A stretch of 8,969 nt of DNA from positions 1 to 8,969 of the forward strand of contig CAIXQV010000220.1 of NCBI GenBank assembly GCA_903921605.1. The letters run 5' to 3'. How positions within the stretch are numbered: the stretch's first letter is position 1; each line of letters begins with the position of its first letter. The notes under the pieces are model-generated. The model worked only from the letters and a program-made list of their open reading frames with translations. It made no database searches and had not been told where the DNA came from. Source of the DNA: an uncultured Planctomycetaceae bacterium. Lineage in GTDB: Bacteria > Planctomycetota > Planctomycetia > Planctomycetales > Planctomycetaceae. Of the stretch, positions 5,956 through 8,969 are shown in pieces. Position numbers and translations under genes: made by a program.

Positions 5956-7275
5956 CTATTGTTTCCAGTATTCCGGCAGGTTCAGCTTGGTCTCTCGCAG
6001 GATCTCTACAATAGCCGTGCGATCTTCTGGCCCCAGATGGGCATATTTTTCGGACTGTTCCGCGCCGGAGAGAACATCCCATAGTCGCTGATAAACTCGA
6101 TCAAGAACCTCTCTCGGCAGTGAATCGAATGTCGGCGAATAAATCAGGTAGCTGCAAGGGTACTTGAACATGCGAGTCGTCAGGTCAAGATCTCGCAGCG
6201 ATCGCCCCTGAGAGTCGCGAGGCCCGGCGGTTGCAAAGATTTCTGCAAATCCTGAGGTGCCTCGAATCGGATCAACAATCTTTGCTTCGTTGACCAACAA
6301 CATACTGTCCACAAGCCGATCAGCGACACCCTGAATTCTGCGAGTCGTACTTTCAAGCGTCGTCGCATCCGGTTCTCCCAGCGCCGAGTTCATAAACTCG
6401 TCATAGGCCAGAGCCTGGCGAGTTTCGAAGCTTGCTTTTGTAAGCCTGTTATGAACAAGCGTTTGATGCTCCATCACCATCAGCGCTACGATGTCGCTAT
6501 GCATTGTAGGATAGTAATCCGGATCGATTCGATACTTGAGGTCAACAACATTCAGTCCCGCGGAGTTATCAACGGGCTCAACAACATTCCGGCCGTGAAT
6601 GACCAGATTGCCAATATGCTTCTGTGACCCATGAGTTCCTGTGACGTACCATCCGCCCCAGCGATCTTCGATAGGTGTCGTATGATCAACAGTGCGACCT
6701 CCTGCTGACATCAGGGGCTGTCCGCCGGACTCGACGTATAAAGAGCGGATAACGTGACCCGGCACGCCTTCCATCCGCGACGAACTGTGACAGACGAGAC
6801 AGTTTTCTGTTCTGCGGATAATGGCCGGCGTTTCACCCTCCTGCTGATCGAGCGTATAAAACACCGTACCCAGCAAGGGATCAGAAACGGATATTTCCAC
6901 CACCTCTCCAGACTGACAGTAGCCTACATAAACGTCATCGTTAAAGAAGATCGCTCTTGGCTTTCGCGGAGAGATCCGCATCATCTGCAGGCTGGTCTTG
7001 GAGAACACCAGAACCTGCGATTCAACGGGAACCTCGAGTGCCTTCAGCAGTGCAGGCAGGTAACCCATTGCTTTCGAGTAAGGGATTTCCACTTCGCCCT
7101 GCTTGAGCCTTTCCTGAAGGACTGAGACGCGATTCTGTGGCTTGCTTTGACTGTAGAGAATCGGCTCTTTTTCAAACTCGTCTTCGGCCGGTCGTACTTC
7201 AGATGGGTCGAGCATGAATGCGATAAAGCTCATCAGAATAGCGGCGTGCATCTGCCGGATATGCAGGATTCTCAT
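5956..7275 (-). CDS. Exported single-CxxCH (c-type haem-like) protein of unknown function
   Basis: A complete 439-residue protein. The N-terminus has R2 and R7 followed by a hydrophobic stretch (about 11-22) and VRPA|E near 28-31, consistent with export to the periplasm. A single CLVCH motif (159-163, encoded at 6787-6801) fits covalent attachment of one c-type haem. Around it are conserved-looking stretches: FSKTSLQ (91-97), FNDDVYVGY (111-119), EDRWGGWYVTGTHG (203-216) and a Tyr-rich segment near 250-256. I recall similar proteins from planctomycetes, verrucomicrobia and some proteobacteria annotated only as hypothetical or cytochrome-like. It lacks the usual short cytochrome c layout, and the distal haem ligand cannot be assigned. 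The ATG at 7275 has GGGGA about 9 bases upstream on the minus strand. It is convergent with the response-regulator operon and has no co-directional neighbour. A redox role is inferred from CxxCH alone. Confidence 0.7.
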   Translation of the reverse strand: MRILHIRQMHAAILMSFIAFMLDPSEVRPAEDEFEKEPILYSQSKPQNRVSVLQERLKQGEVEIPYSKAMGYLPALLKALEVPVESQVLVFSKTSLQMMRISPRKPRAIFFNDDVYVGYCQSGEVVEISVSDPLLGTVFYTLDQQEGETPAIIRRTENCLVCHSSSRMEGVPGHVIRSLYVESGGQPLMSAGGRTVDHTTPIEDRWGGWYVTGTHGSQKHIGNLVIHGRNVVEPVDNSAGLNVVDLKYRIDPDYYPTMHSDIVALMVMEHQTLVHNRLTKASFETRQALAYDEFMNSALGEPDATTLESTTRRIQGVADRLVDSMLLVNEAKIVDPIRGTSGFAEIFATAGPRDSQGRSLRDLDLTTRMFKYPCSYLIYSPTFDSLPREVLDRVYQRLWDVLSGAEQSEKYAHLGPEDRTAIVEILRETKLNLPEYWKQ

Positions 7276-7514
7276 AGCTAACTTCCCCGCTAACAGGACT
7301 CAATCGAAGCAACAATTTTGCAAGACCAGTCGTCGATGCCAGCTCACAATACTACACATCAGCATGTAGATTTATCCAGCGTTGCAGCGGAGATTTCACA
7401 CGTTGTCAGAAAACGCCCGAGCAAACACCGATCGTGGCGACAAAGGGCAGGAGCCAATCATGAAATACCAAGTGGCACAGAAGCAGCCGAGATGGTCACA
7501 AAAGGCAAACGTAG
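7276..7514. other. Upstream region of the CxxCH-protein gene
   Basis: This is about 240 bases between the start of the CxxCH-protein gene and the terminator of tRNA-Leu(CAA), both on the minus strand. It should contain the promoter for the former. Only a weak inverted element, CTACA (7352-7356) and TGTAG (7365-7369), was noticed. No clear -35/-10 pair is visible. The plus-strand reading frame that crosses this region also runs through the terminator and the tRNA, so it is not a gene. Confidence 0.35.
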
Positions 7515-7557
7515 AAAAAAGAAGGACCCCGAAAAACTCAATGTTTTTCGGGGTCCT
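7515..7557 (-). terminator. Intrinsic terminator of tRNA-Leu(CAA)
   Basis: A perfect 15-bp inverted repeat, AGGACCCCGAAAAAC (7523-7537) and GTTTTTCGGGGTCCT (7543-7557), has a 5-base loop. On the minus strand it is followed by a T-rich tract that includes the six Ts complementary to 7515-7520. It lies about 35 bases beyond the tRNA 3' end and has a T-tract on that side only, so it is a one-way terminator for the tRNA transcript. Confidence 0.9.
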
Positions 7558-7591
7558 GAGGGCGACTTCGTAAGTCTGCGTTGTAATCAAG

Positions 7592-7676
7592 TACCGGAGG
7601 CGGGGGTCGAACCCGCACTAGATGTTACTCTAACTGGATTTTGAATCCAGCGCGTCTGCCATTCCGCCACTCCGGC
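7592..7676 (-). tRNA. tRNA-Leu (anticodon CAA)
   Basis: An 85-base type II tRNA that reads TTG codons. On the minus strand it begins GCCGGAG, and the anticodon stem CTGGA/TCCAG encloses the loop TTCAAAA. The variable arm is long, and the T arm GCGGG-TTCGACC-CCCGC is perfect. The acceptor 3' strand reads CTCCGGT followed by discriminator A, so the first pair is a G1-U72 wobble instead of G-C; the other six pairs are Watson-Crick. CCA is not encoded. The body resembles bacterial tRNA-Leu(CAA). A hairpin terminator follows downstream. No acceptable promoter was identified: a perfect TTGACA just upstream is too close to serve as the -35 box. Confidence 0.96.
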
Positions 7677-8100
7677 GGGTACCTGAATTTTCCACCATGT
7701 CAACTCGCCACAACAAAGAAATCGTTGGACTTGCTGCTCTGTGGGAGGCGGAAACTAATCGAACAGGGCACCGTTCGCAAGGCGATGCGTCGTGGGAGTC
7801 CCAGTTTTTGACGGGCGGGACAGATTCCCTCGGAAAAACCGGTATCGTCGAAAAGTCTTCACTCGGGAAACACTGACACTTTTCGCCAAACCACGGTTCG
7901 GAAGAGCCACCGTCACATTGTCATTTCAGGGGCATTTTGAACGGCAGGCTTCCGGAAGCGTGGCACGGAGCCTTGTGTCCGGTAACATTCCGCAACTCAC
8001 ACTGGCTTGCCGCGGACTTTGGGAAGACGGCTCGGATGTTCGGCGGCGTCAGGCGAGTCTCTGTCTGATTTTCATGACTCCGGAAGACGAAATTTCTGCA
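7677..8100. other. Gene-poor stretch between tRNA-Leu(CAA) and the deoxyhypusine-synthase-like gene
   Basis: About 420 bases with no convincing gene. They must contain the promoter of the minus-strand tRNA and that of the plus-strand gene that follows. Besides the doubtful 59-codon frame, it holds a perfect 12-base palindrome, GCTTCCGGAAGC, at 7948-7959. The reading frame of the downstream gene stays open back to 7759 but has no ATG before 8074, and its upstream translation (rich in Arg, no domain) does not look like a protein extension. A long 5' leader is possible. Confidence 0.4.
7697..7876 (+). CDS. Doubtful small ORF, 59 residues
   Basis: An ATG at 7697 opens a 59-codon frame ending in TGA at 7874-7876; the product starts MSTRHNKEIVGLAALWEAET. 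It has no visible Shine-Dalgarno, no membrane segment, no recognisable domain, and a Gly/Ser/Thr-rich, low-order second half. It lies between the divergent tRNA-Leu(CAA) and the deoxyhypusine-synthase-like gene, and its start overlaps the area where the tRNA promoter should be. It is recorded because it is the only open frame with an ATG in this roughly 420-base stretch; it may well be chance. Confidence 0.15.
   Translation: MSTRHNKEIVGLAALWEAETNRTGHRSQGDASWESQFLTGGTDSLGKTGIVEKSSLGKH

Positions 8101-8969
<869 letters not shown>

Noticed and set aside
7318..7644. Plus-strand open frame of 108 codons
   Set aside because: It runs through the terminator hairpin and into the tRNA-Leu(CAA) gene, so it cannot be an independent protein gene.
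7698..7703. Perfect TTGACA on the minus strand upstream of tRNA-Leu(CAA)
   Set aside because: With a 17-base spacer the -10 box would fall at 7675-7680, overlapping the tRNA 5' end, and no -10-like sequence is there.

Overview
The window looks like chromosomal DNA from a planctomycete, probably of the Rhodopirellula/Pirellula/Gimesia type. The main reasons are a secreted DUF1080 (3-keto-disaccharide hydrolase-like) protein, an exported tandem trypsin-like/PDZ protein whose second unit ends in a CGGP motif, a DNA polymerase III delta subunit beginning MHATEFL, an exported CxxCH protein family seen in planctomycetes and verrucomicrobia, and a bacterial deoxyhypusine-synthase-like protein. This assignment rests on recalled family resemblance, not on a database search.

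Layout. At the left edge pyrE (orotate phosphoribosyltransferase, minus strand) is divergent from holA (Pol III delta, plus strand) across a roughly 260-base gap. holA overlaps the next gene by one base (TAATG). That gene encodes an exported protein with an apparently active trypsin-like domain followed by a degenerate second protease unit that is interrupted by a PDZ domain. A secreted DUF1080 protein follows on the same strand after a 150-base gap. Next comes tRNA-Leu(CAG), with a well-formed sigma70-like promoter and a 14-bp hairpin terminator. Then there is an apparent two-gene operon: an OmpR/PhoB-type response regulator with no histidine kinase beside it, and a small three-helix membrane protein of DUF5658 type two bases downstream. 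A convergent minus-strand gene encodes the exported single-CxxCH protein. Beyond it lie a second tRNA gene, tRNA-Leu(CAA), on the minus strand with its own 15-bp hairpin terminator, a roughly 420-base stretch without a convincing gene, and a deoxyhypusine-synthase-like gene that runs off the right edge.

How the genes relate. Most neighbours look like independent housekeeping or accessory units (pyrimidine synthesis, clamp loading, leucine tRNAs, polyamine-type chemistry). The credible functional linkages are the holA/protease overlap and the response regulator/small membrane protein pair. No mobile element, CRISPR array, phage gene or defence island was seen. No clearly new multi-gene system is evident; the points most worth a second look are the protease/pseudoprotease architecture, the kinase-less regulator operon, the orphan CxxCH protein and the altered active site of the deoxyhypusine-synthase-like protein.
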